Shown here piece by piece: positions 1 through 5,030 of a stretch of DNA of 5,205 nt (within the stretch, counting starts at the first letter, position 1; each line of letters begins with the position of its first letter). Both the position numbers and the translations under genes were made by a program. Origin of the DNA: Bdellovibrio sp. (GTDB taxonomy: Bacteria > Bdellovibrionota > Bdellovibrionia > Bdellovibrionales > Bdellovibrionaceae). The notes under the pieces are model-generated. The model worked only from the letters and a program-made list of their open reading frames with translations, was not told the DNA's origin and made no database searches. Location: NCBI GenBank assembly GCA_003176075.1, contig PSRN01000314.1, positions 1 through 5,205 of the forward strand. Reading direction: 5' to 3'.

Positions 1-107
1 GCCGCCCACGCTGAAGGCACCGACTTGGACTGTGGAGGTGCCGAAGGCACCGACTTGGCTTGAATCGAAGTGAAAAATAGAAGCAGCCCAATGATAAATG
101 CCGGCAT
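1..107 (-). CDS. Small secreted Pro/Ser-rich protein of unknown function (5' end only, runs off the window)
   Basis: This short reading frame opens at an ATG at 107-105 and stays open to the window edge, giving 35 codons. It was chosen because a perfect AGGAGG Shine-Dalgarno (113-118) lies 5 nt before the ATG, and because the peptide begins as a textbook signal peptide. A hydrophobic stretch (residues 3-13, AFIIGLLLFFT) is followed by S-I-Q-A, with likely signal peptidase I cleavage after Ala17. The mature part starts with two copies of a 10-residue unit, KSVPSAPPQS and then KSVPSAWA, encoded by a nearly exact 30-nt DNA repeat. There is no lipobox cysteine, so a soluble periplasmic, secreted or surface protein is expected. 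The gene follows the 197-1144 gene by about 90 bp on the same strand and could be co-transcribed with it, although a separate promoter is possible. The family is not recognised and the length is unknown. The start is well supported; the function is open. Confidence 0.72.
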   Translation of the reverse strand, partial: MPAFIIGLLLFFTSIQAKSVPSAPPQSKSVPSAWA

Positions 108-112
108 GACCC

Positions 113-152
113 CCTCCTGCCAAAAAAATCATCAGGTAAGTTCAGCAGGAGG
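113..152 (-). promoter_or_regulatory. Shine-Dalgarno with an upstream complementary segment (possible SD-sequestering hairpin)
   Basis: In the minus-strand transcript the sequence CCTCCTGC (152-145) is the exact 8-base complement of GCAGGAGG (120-113), which contains the Shine-Dalgarno of the left-edge gene. The 24-nt loop between them includes a run of seven U. If both arms are transcribed, the ribosome site can be folded away. A perfect TTGACA lies just upstream at 163-158, but no good -10 sits at normal spacing. If it were a true -35, transcription would start near 126 and leave the anti-SD arm out. The inverted repeat is seen directly; the regulatory role is inference. Confidence 0.4.
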
Positions 153-196
153 TCAACTGTCAAAACCGGGGAAGGGGGCAACGAAGGGCAACCGAG

Positions 197-1144
197 TTAT
201 TTAACCGGCGCGTTGGTTGCCGCTTGCGGTTCTGAAGTTATTTGGCCGTTCCACAGGAGGTTTACCTGCAGCTTAGGTGCTTTCGGATCCGCCGTCGGAG
301 ATTTTGGGTCCGTCACAGTGGTTTTTGGCTCCGCTTCAGGAGAGTTTGGATGCTCCAAAGCTGCTAGCTCTTGGACAAGCTCTACCCGTTGCTCGCGCAT
401 TTTTTGGATCACCGTTTTGTGTCTTTCGATGTCGGCCGGCTTGGCATTGGGATGAGCGGCCAAGTCCGCTTCCAGCATGCCAATCTGTTGGTCGAGCAAT
501 ACCACAACGGACATGATTTGCGCTTTTTCTTGTTCTTTGCGCCGCTGCTCCGGATGCAGGCGCTGATACACCTCGATCAGGGCTGACACAGCTCCGACAA
601 ATAAGGTCACCCCGACAAAACCGTAGGCCCCTCGTTTCCACCACTTCCCACGCTTGGCTATTGCCTCTAGCAAAATTGACATGATTCTTCCCGTCACGAG
701 GACGCTGCCGGCCCAAAAAGCGCCGCCTGAGAATTTGCCACCGATGTCCTGTCTAATAAGCTCGGTCGTGAATAGGGTCTTTGATTTTTCGTCATCATGA
801 AAGCAATCCTGCATCGCCTTTTCATAACCTTCGCTTTCAAGGACTCGGACTAACTCTCTTCCTTTCAGAAAAACACGAAGCTGAAAAGCCTCTCGAAGAC
901 CCGTGTTGAATATCGGGTTGGGGAACGGCATAAAGTGGTTGTTGGCGTCGGGATTTAAAGTCCCTAGATTTTGGCACAAGGGGTGATACGTTTCGTAGAT
1001 TTCCCTATCCCCCGTCAGCTCGTCCGCGAGGTCCCACCCCCAACTGCGGCTGGATAAAAGCGAAACCATGGACCCCGTCACGATGGAAACGCACAGCATA
1101 GGGCATAAAATTGTGCCAACAAACATCTGGTAAAGCTTTGTCAT
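197..1144 (-). CDS. Membrane protein of unknown function with a C-terminal coiled coil and DPK repeats
   Basis: I do not recognise this 315-residue protein. It has an N-terminal hydrophobic segment (about residues 7-28, probably a signal anchor with no clear cleavage site) and a globular domain of about 115 residues with three cysteines and aromatic-rich stretches. Two hydrophobic helices follow, at about 143-163 and 173-193, separated by a strongly basic loop (AKRGKWWKRG). After them come a charged, helix-forming segment likely to be coiled coil (198-264) and three 7-residue repeats of the form E/D-P-K-x4 (272-292). The ATG at 1144 was preferred because GAGGGG (1154-1159) precedes it by 9 nt. 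A GTG 69 nt upstream at 1213 extends the same frame, but it has no ribosome site and lies about 6 nt past a perfect TATAAT box, so it is probably at or before the transcript start. The basic loop suggests that the loop faces the cytoplasm. It may act as an envelope scaffold or partner protein, but nothing in the sequence shows an enzymatic activity. The start choice is fairly secure and the function is unknown. Confidence 0.85.
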   Translation of the reverse strand: MTKLYQMFVGTILCPMLCVSIVTGSMVSLLSSRSWGWDLADELTGDREIYETYHPLCQNLGTLNPDANNHFMPFPNPIFNTGLREAFQLRVFLKGRELVRVLESEGYEKAMQDCFHDDEKSKTLFTTELIRQDIGGKFSGGAFWAGSVLVTGRIMSILLEAIAKRGKWWKRGAYGFVGVTLFVGAVSALIEVYQRLHPEQRRKEQEKAQIMSVVVLLDQQIGMLEADLAAHPNAKPADIERHKTVIQKMREQRVELVQELAALEHPNSPEAEPKTTVTDPKSPTADPKAPKLQVNLLWNGQITSEPQAATNAPVK

Positions 1145-1153
1145 TCTCAACTT

Positions 1154-1159
1154 CCCCTC
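1154..1159 (-). promoter_or_regulatory. Ribosome binding site that selects the ATG at 1144
   Basis: GAGGGG on the minus strand ends 9 nt before the ATG at 1144. The alternative GTG start at 1213 has no purine-rich element in front of it. This site, together with the promoter position, supports the shorter 315-residue product over a 338-residue one. Confidence 0.55.
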
Positions 1160-1218
1160 GTCACTGTAGTTCCTAGCGATTCTCAATGTTTCTCGAGTGT
1201 CAGTTTCGACCACCGGCC

Positions 1219-1246
1219 ATTATAGACTGTTCTAAAAACTCTTAAA
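1219..1246 (-). promoter_or_regulatory. Sigma-70-type promoter for the 197-1144 gene
   Basis: The minus strand carries a perfect TATAAT at 1224-1219. Sixteen bases upstream is TTTAAG (1246-1241), a 3-of-6 match to the -35 consensus. Transcription would begin near 1212, giving a leader of about 68 nt before the ATG at 1144. The -10 is convincing and the -35 is weak. The -35 region coincides with the T-rich tail of the preceding gene's terminator. Confidence 0.55.
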
Positions 1247-1263
1247 GAGGCCATGTTGGCCTC
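1230..1263 (-). terminator. Rho-independent terminator after the 1348-2148 gene
   Basis: On the minus strand, GAGGCCA (1263-1257) and TGGCCTC (1253-1247) form a perfect 7-bp stem closed by an ACA loop. It is followed by TTTAAGAGTTTTT, a U-rich but interrupted tail. It lies about 85 nt past the stop codon at 1348. The plus-strand side lacks a T tract, so it should act leftwards. It would isolate this gene from the next gene's promoter. Confidence 0.6.
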
Positions 1264-1347
1264 AGTAAGGATTTCAGAATTTTCAAAGGGGAGTGACAAA
1301 AAAGGTCAGCCACGACTGCGACGAAAGGTTTCAGATCGACAAAGGCA

Positions 1348-2148
1348 CTAGATCGACCACCAAAGGTAGCTGTGTGCTTCGTCCGCATCGAAAGAGAGTG
1401 CCAAGGCCGTGAGAATTCGCTGCATCCGAAACACCGTGAGTTCAGCGTTAGCTTTGCTGTCCACCAGGGCCTCGCTGTTATCATCAGGCAAGTTATTGAG
1501 CGCGATTTCGGTAGCGATGGCAATGCCCGTTGCCACACCCGCCGTTGATGAGAGAACTAGAGTCTTCCAACTTGGGAACGCTTGATATCTCGAAGGGCCC
1601 AATACTCTATTGGACACTCTTTTGGACACTTCTTGGTAATAGGCCGTGACTTTTTTGAGGACGCGCGAATGGAGCCTGGGTTGTTCCGATGCAGTTTTGG
1701 GTGCAGGGGCTGGTTCAGCACTTGGCTGCGCGGGTGCCCGGTAACCTGCGGGTGGTCCATAGGGGCTCAAACCAGCTGCTACCGTGAAAACCACCGCGGC
1801 AGTGACGGAGGCGGCTGTCAGCATCCGCAGGGTGCGCTTCTTATTGTAGTTGCCTTTGTCGATTTCTGCTGACAGGTCCTTAATTCTTTCTTGCTCGCTG
1901 GCCAGGGCTTGGCGGACCTCCACTATGAGATCTTCCCGTTGAGCCTCGTCAAGATTTTGGAACAGACCCTCCAAGGCCGTCGGCCGATTCTTACGAAGGA
2001 CTTTCACAATCGATTGGGCATCCGCCACGGGCGCACCAGTCAGCTCTTCGGCGTGCAGCGTACCCATGGGAGTGGACATCGTCCAGACAGTGATCGCGCT
2101 CATTCCAAGTCTTTTTACAATCTTTTTCATTGGCATAATCTTCTTCAT
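1348..2148 (-). CDS. Exported protein of unknown function with two further hydrophobic segments
   Basis: I do not recognise this 266-residue protein. It begins with a lysine-rich n-region and hydrophobic core ending in T-L-H-A, so signal peptidase I cleavage is expected after about residue 33. A charged helical segment follows (about 41-101, rich in E, Q, R and K). Next come a hydrophobic Ala/Val stretch (107-127, probable membrane helix), a Pro/Ala-rich linker (130-157), a basic helical stretch, a second hydrophobic segment (196-218) and a short C-terminal helical tail ending YLWWSI. The ATG at 2148 was chosen because GGAGG (2158-2154) ends 5 nt before it. An in-frame TTG at 2160 overlaps that ribosome site and is less likely. 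The gene is followed by a hairpin terminator. Like its downstream neighbour it combines an export signal, a helical domain, two membrane segments and a proline-rich part. The two could work together in the envelope, but that is inference from layout only. Confidence 0.83.
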   Translation of the reverse strand: MKKIMPMKKIVKRLGMSAITVWTMSTPMGTLHAEELTGAPVADAQSIVKVLRKNRPTALEGLFQNLDEAQREDLIVEVRQALASEQERIKDLSAEIDKGNYNKKRTLRMLTAASVTAAVVFTVAAGLSPYGPPAGYRAPAQPSAEPAPAPKTASEQPRLHSRVLKKVTAYYQEVSKRVSNRVLGPSRYQAFPSWKTLVLSSTAGVATGIAIATEIALNNLPDDNSEALVDSKANAELTVFRMQRILTALALSFDADEAHSYLWWSI

Positions 2149-2153
2149 TAGGG

Positions 2154-2158
2154 CCTCC
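2154..2158 (-). promoter_or_regulatory. Ribosome binding site that selects the ATG at 2148
   Basis: GGAGG sits on the minus strand 5 nt before the ATG at 2148. The longer in-frame alternative would start at a TTG (2160-2158) that overlaps this very element, so the ATG is the sounder start. It gives a compact signal peptide beginning MKKIMPMKK. Confidence 0.7.
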
Positions 2159-2388
2159 AAATTGTTTTGTTCTTCTTTCTTTTTGAGAGACCCAATGTCG
2201 AACGTTTGCTGTCTCTGCTTGTGCTGTCTTCGCTTTTGCGTCTCTGCTTTTGTATCTCTTCTGCTGTTGTGCTTGTGCTCCCCCTGCTTGCCAGTTTGAG
2301 TGAGCGCTAAGAAGATAAGGGGTACCGCGTAAAATCCAAAATTTATTTTTCATCCATTGAAAGGTTTTCCTCGAACCAGAAATCTTTT

Positions 2389-2418
2389 CAAGGTCCCCTT
2401 GGCGCTTTCCTTTAGCGC
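2389..2418 (-). terminator. Tandem small hairpins downstream of the porin gene (uncertain terminator)
   Basis: Two adjacent inverted repeats follow the porin stop codon by about 30 nt. One is GCGCT/AGCGC with a 7-nt loop (2402-2418). The other is CAAGG/CCTTG with a 3-nt loop (2389-2401). Neither is followed by a U run on the minus strand, so this is not a classical intrinsic terminator. It could protect the 3' end or assist factor-dependent termination. The structures are visible; the role is a guess. Confidence 0.3.
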
Positions 2419-2448
2419 ATTATCGGCAAGATGGGCCTTAAGCAGGTT

Positions 2449-3864
2449 TTAATATTCGTAATGGAAGCGCAGGGCGCCGATCGTGATGGGGTCGCGATCA
2501 ACGTTGTAAGCGGGGTGGATCACTTCCTGAAGATCAAGGCTGGCTGAGAGCCCGGTAGTTACAGACAGGGAATAGTAACTTTCCAAAATCTCTTCCGGAC
2601 CGTAGGTGAGGCCTCCTTCGCCGATAATGAAACCAAGCCCCCCGGCGGCCAGATAGTTTCGATGGTCGGGCGAAATCTCGTTATAGATGAAGGCCCATCC
2701 CCAGCGATCGGCCCGCGACTCAAAGGGCTTCCACGACAAGCCGAACGAAAGGGTGGAATCAATTTCCGTGAAGGCCCAAGACTCGGTCTTGCCGTCGTTC
2801 CAGCCGATTCGGCTAAAGAAACCCAGGGACTTGGCCAGCTCCTGTTCCCAGTTGAGTCCCAGGCCGTACTTGACCCGGCCACCCGTGGCGGCTCCGCCGC
2901 CCACGCTGTCATCGCGCGTGGCCGTGATGTCAGGGGCCTGGCTGCCGGCCAGCTTTACGGCTTCGTCGTAACTTCCCATATGCGCGTGGTTGGCATAGGC
3001 CAAAAGGCGAAGCCGTCCCGGATGTCCTTGGATTTGCTCTCCCCATTCAAATTCCAAATTACAACCGCGCGAACGTGGATAGTTGTAGTCCAAGGTCATT
3101 GCATTGGCCGACTCAGGCACCAACACGGTGGCAAAACGGGTGGCGAAATCATGATCATGGTATTCAATCATCAGGCCCACCGTATACCCTCGCGTATCAG
3201 CCGCGTAATCCCAGGCGCCGTTATCCATCAGAGCCCAGTTCAAGAACTGGCTGCGTGGGTCGTGGGCGTATGTATTGAGGTCGAAAAAGTCATTCAAGCT
3301 AAATTTTCCCCCCACCACGGTGATGCGACGGGCAGGGATGCGCCCTGGGGCCTGGTTGGGTCCGTCCTCCACAGTTTCCAGTTCATCGCTCAAGGGAATA
3401 TGTGATCGCATATAGACGCGCGACACCTCGAATTTGGTGCCTGGTGAGTCGACCCGGTAGATTTCCCCATTGGGGAAGCCAGCGATGCCGCGTGTATCGC
3501 TAAGGCCTGAGCCGGCGGAAATTTCAGGATTGACGTAGACTTCAAGACTTGGCCAGAGTCCAAGGCCGAGAAATGCCGTCGTCGTAAATGAGGTCTTGAT
3601 TTCGGGGTCTTTGGAGAGGGCATTGGAAGGGCTGGCGATATAGCTGGGCGGGGCTGAGGGTCCGCGGGTTTGCGTCACGGTGGTCGCTTGCCAGTGGATG
3701 CTGGTGGTCGATTCCGTAGTTTGAGCGGCGGTTTGATCGGCTGTTGATGGAACGTCGGCTTCGGATGCGAGGGTTTGGTGGCTCAACCATAAAGCCCCCA
3801 AGAAAGCCCCCAAGAAAGCCCCCAAGAAAGCCCCCAAGGTTGCGATAATACTTTGAGTCTTCAT
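2449..3864 (-). CDS. OprB-family carbohydrate-selective porin
   Basis: This 471-residue protein is an outer-membrane beta-barrel for diffusion of sugars. After a signal peptide (cleavage likely after Ala33 in Q-T-L-A) comes a Thr/Ser/Gln-rich stretch (about 36-75) and then the barrel. Family landmarks appear in order: VNPEISAGSGLSDTRGIAGF (111-130), a SRVYMRSHIPL strand (148-158), VEDGPNQAPG (175-184), and the hallmark GKFSLNDFFDLNTYAHDPRS (186-205) followed by QFLNWALMDNGAWDYAADTR. Later come GWNDGKTESWAFTEID (364-379), EISPDHRNYLAAGGLGF (406-422), and the terminal HPAYNVDRDP...LRFHYEY. The last residues, aromatic at the end, fit the BAM-recognised C-terminus of outer-membrane proteins. The length is usual for OprB. 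The start is an ATG with only a weak purine-rich site in front. The signal-peptide core is a 12-nt tandem repeat giving GAFL units, which is odd. The substrate cannot be read from sequence, and no sugar-use genes lie nearby. It is divergent from the lipoprotein gene at 4056. Confidence 0.92.
   Translation of the reverse strand: MKTQSIIATLGAFLGAFLGAFLGALWLSHQTLASEADVPSTADQTAAQTTESTTSIHWQATTVTQTRGPSAPPSYIASPSNALSKDPEIKTSFTTTAFLGLGLWPSLEVYVNPEISAGSGLSDTRGIAGFPNGEIYRVDSPGTKFEVSRVYMRSHIPLSDELETVEDGPNQAPGRIPARRITVVGGKFSLNDFFDLNTYAHDPRSQFLNWALMDNGAWDYAADTRGYTVGLMIEYHDHDFATRFATVLVPESANAMTLDYNYPRSRGCNLEFEWGEQIQGHPGRLRLLAYANHAHMGSYDEAVKLAGSQAPDITATRDDSVGGGAATGGRVKYGLGLNWEQELAKSLGFFSRIGWNDGKTESWAFTEIDSTLSFGLSWKPFESRADRWGWAFIYNEISPDHRNYLAAGGLGFIIGEGGLTYGPEEILESYYSLSVTTGLSASLDLQEVIHPAYNVDRDPITIGALRFHYEY
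3791..3838 (-). repeat. 12-nt tandem repeat in the porin signal peptide
   Basis: The plus strand reads AAGAAAGCCCCC three times perfectly (3800-3811, 3812-3823, 3824-3835). It is flanked by a 9-nt partial copy at 3791-3799 and AAG at 3836-3838, for four copies in all. On the coding strand each unit gives Gly-Ala-Phe-Leu. The repeat is in frame, so copy-number change by slippage would lengthen or shorten the hydrophobic core by four residues without a frameshift. Confidence 0.93.
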
Positions 3865-4055
3865 TCTGCTTTCACTCTGAATTGATTGTGTCTTTTATTC
3901 AGTCTCTTTTTCAGTCCTTATATTCAGTCTTTTATAAAGTCTTTATCATTTTAAGGTCTTTATCATTTTGTCTTGGTGCCGTGTCTTCATATCGGTGGAA
4001 TAAGTTCTTGTCATTTTTTTCTTCTCATTCGCAGGTGACTGTGAAAGCCTAAATT
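3865..4055. promoter_or_regulatory. Divergent promoter region between the porin and lipoprotein genes
   Basis: This 191-bp AT-rich spacer must hold the start signals of both genes. For the porin the best candidate is ATGACA (4014-4009), then 17 nt, then TATGAA (3991-3986) on the minus strand, which would leave a leader of about 115 nt. Several other TATAAT-like hexamers (3936-3931, 3922-3917) lack a partner. For the lipoprotein, TTGGTG (3973-3978) and TGGAAT (3996-4001) with a 17-nt spacer is only a weak fit. An AGGTGA at 4034-4039 is too far from the ATG at 4056 to be a normal ribosome site. Direct repeats inside the spacer are listed separately. Confidence 0.4.
3898..3969. repeat. Direct-repeat cluster in the divergent promoter region
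   Basis: TTCAGTCT/C occurs three times, at 3898-3905, 3910-3917 and 3923-3930 (steps of 12 and 13 bp). A perfect 14-bp direct repeat, GTCTTTATCATTTT, follows at 3939-3952 and 3956-3969 (step 17). Related partial copies are GTCTT at 3970 and TTCTTGTCATTTT from 4005. All share a GTCTT/AGTCT core. They may be protein-binding iterons or remnants of repeat slippage. Confidence 0.6.
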
Positions 4056-5018
4056 ATGGTGAGAAGTGGGTGGTTGCTTTCGGTGTTGAAGTCGCGGTTG
4101 AAGTCCCGGCTGAATTCGTGGTTGAAATTGCGGGCGATTTTGCGGGCGATTCCGGCGTTGTTTTCCCGGTGCGCTTTCGTCATTGTGATCCAGGTTCTCA
4201 CGGCTTGCAGTTCGGCGCCTCCCATCGAACCGCTTCCAGCCTGGACGCAGCAGCCGACGCGAACAGTGGACAACGGATATATTGTCTACATTGGGAGTTC
4301 AGGCTCTCCCAATGCGGACAAAGCCCAATTTAAGGCGGAAGGGGTGGCCTTGGAGGACTTGGCCAATGAATGCTCAGTGGTGCCCGTGGGGGCCCGCCTG
4401 GAAGATCGGTTTTCCGCCAAGGGAAAAAGTGAATACACGGCTTACGTTAAAGTCGCGGTGGAGTTTCAGCTCTGCGAGCAAGCCAAGAAGACGACCAATC
4501 CCGATGAAATTCGAAAAGTTGCGAGCCGGCCCTTTACAGAACAGCTTAAGCGCTATCAAGATTTCATGGACTCGGGAGAGCTTGCTGAAAAAACGGAAAC
4601 TGCGCAAATCGAGCCTCCAACGGAGACGGACCCGGCCCCCGCTCGCGGTCCTGGATGGTCTGATTCAACTCATTTCTTTATGATTCGCCAATATGTCGCC
4701 TATGAAAAACAAATCGTGGTGCTGGCTCCGGCGGCCAGTTATCCCGCGGGTGCGCCACAAACCCAGAACATGGTGGCCACGCTGTCACGAAGTCAGCAAC
4801 AAATGTCTTCGATTGTGGAGCGCAATCCAACGATTCTGCAAAAACCGCAGGCCTGGTCAAGCCTGGTGGATCGGCCACGGCCGGTGCGCCCGGCGGCTCT
4901 TGTCCGCACAGCCGCGTCCCCGCGCGCTGCGATGGTTCCAGCTCATCCGTCGTCGGGCTCAGCTCGGCCGGCACAACCCTCCTCGCGACCGAGGGTCCGC
5001 AAGCGCCGGCGTTTTTAA
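4056..5018 (+). CDS. LPP20-like outer-membrane lipoprotein with a Pro/Arg-rich basic tail
   Basis: This 320-residue protein has a lipobox L-T-A-C at 48-51, preceded by a hydrophobic run (39-48). Cys51 should be lipidated and become the mature N-terminus. Ser at +2 and +3 gives no inner-membrane retention signal, so outer-membrane sorting is expected. Residues 60-140 resemble the LPP20/FlgP-type fold: a P-A-W opening, a GYIVYIGSSGS turn, an Ala-rich helix with DLANEC, then a YTAYVKVAVEF strand. A charged helix and linker follow, then a segment around STHFFMIRQYVAYEKQIVVL (204-223). The C-terminus (263-320) is rich in Pro, Arg, Ala and Ser and ends RPRVRKRRRF. The n-region before the lipobox is unusually long (about 38 residues) and consists of degenerate LKSR repeats, so a shorter start is possible, but no better ribosome site was seen. 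The gene diverges from the porin gene and ends in its own terminator. FlgP-like proteins are flagellar, but no flagellar gene is nearby. The precise function is unknown. Confidence 0.82.
   Translation: MVRSGWLLSVLKSRLKSRLNSWLKLRAILRAIPALFSRCAFVIVIQVLTACSSAPPIEPLPAWTQQPTRTVDNGYIVYIGSSGSPNADKAQFKAEGVALEDLANECSVVPVGARLEDRFSAKGKSEYTAYVKVAVEFQLCEQAKKTTNPDEIRKVASRPFTEQLKRYQDFMDSGELAEKTETAQIEPPTETDPAPARGPGWSDSTHFFMIRQYVAYEKQIVVLAPAASYPAGAPQTQNMVATLSRSQQQMSSIVERNPTILQKPQAWSSLVDRPRPVRPAALVRTAASPRAAMVPAHPSSGSARPAQPSSRPRVRKRRRF
4086..4157 (+). repeat. Degenerate 12-nt tandem repeat in the lipoprotein n-region
   Basis: Six consecutive 12-nt units can be aligned, starting TTGAAGTCGCGG and TTGAAGTCCCGG and then drifting. 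They encode LKSR, LKSR, LNSW, LKLR, AILR and AIPA. The first two differ by one base. The result is a cationic, amphipathic stretch just before the hydrophobic core of the lipoprotein signal peptide. Confidence 0.75.
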
Positions 5019-5030
5019 GCGCCGTCTTTT
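5007..5030 (+). terminator. Rho-independent terminator overlapping the lipoprotein stop codon
   Basis: CGGCGTT (5007-5013) pairs with AGCGCCG (5018-5024), including one G-T pair, around a TTTA loop. TCTTTT follows at 5025-5030. The TAA stop codon (5016-5018) lies inside the loop and stem. The copies of AAGCGCCG at 5001-5008 and 5017-5024 are direct repeats that build the structure. Confidence 0.65.

Larger units (their letters stand above)
2149..2448 (-). other. 300-bp intergenic/leader region with a nearly U-free stretch
   Basis: No gene is supported here. In the transcript sense of the downstream gene, 2292-2203 contains one U in 90 nt and is built of A, G and C, with imperfect repeats (AAGCAGAGAC at 2249-2240 and 2220-2211). 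It should be unstructured if transcribed. Because stop codons need U, the reading frames through it are open largely by composition. A weak promoter candidate, TTGGAT then TATCTT with a 16-nt spacer, lies at about 2338-2311. The part next to the porin stop holds two small hairpins, listed separately. The opposite strand encodes a Cys/Leu-rich open frame that reflects the same base bias and is not called. Confidence 0.5.

Noticed and set aside
1333..1357. AGATCGAC direct repeat around the stop codon of the 1348-2148 gene
   Set aside because: Two 8-bp copies 17 bp apart with no further structure; likely chance.
1242..1538. 98-codon minus-strand frame overlapping the end of the 1348-2148 gene
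   Set aside because: It is an alternative frame of a supported gene, runs through the terminator hairpin, and has no ribosome site or protein-like pattern.
2066..2299. 77-codon plus-strand frame, Leu/Cys-rich and hydrophobic
   Set aside because: It is antisense to the 1348-2148 gene start and the U-poor leader. The Cys/Leu/Phe richness is the direct result of T-rich DNA, and no ribosome site precedes it.
1991..2353. 120-codon minus-strand frame beginning MKNKFWILRG
   Set aside because: It overlaps the start of the well-supported 1348-2148 gene in another frame, its composition mirrors the U-poor leader, and the ribosome site GAGGA is about 14 nt from the ATG. Only its first codons matter, in the possible frameshift noted above.
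2662..3405. 247-codon plus-strand frame inside the porin gene
   Set aside because: It lies entirely antisense to a clear OprB coding sequence, has no recognisable domain, and is the usual kind of shadow frame on GC-rich codons.
3898..3969. CRISPR-like array
   Set aside because: The repeats are only 8 to 14 bp, the spacers are a few bases, and no cas gene is present.
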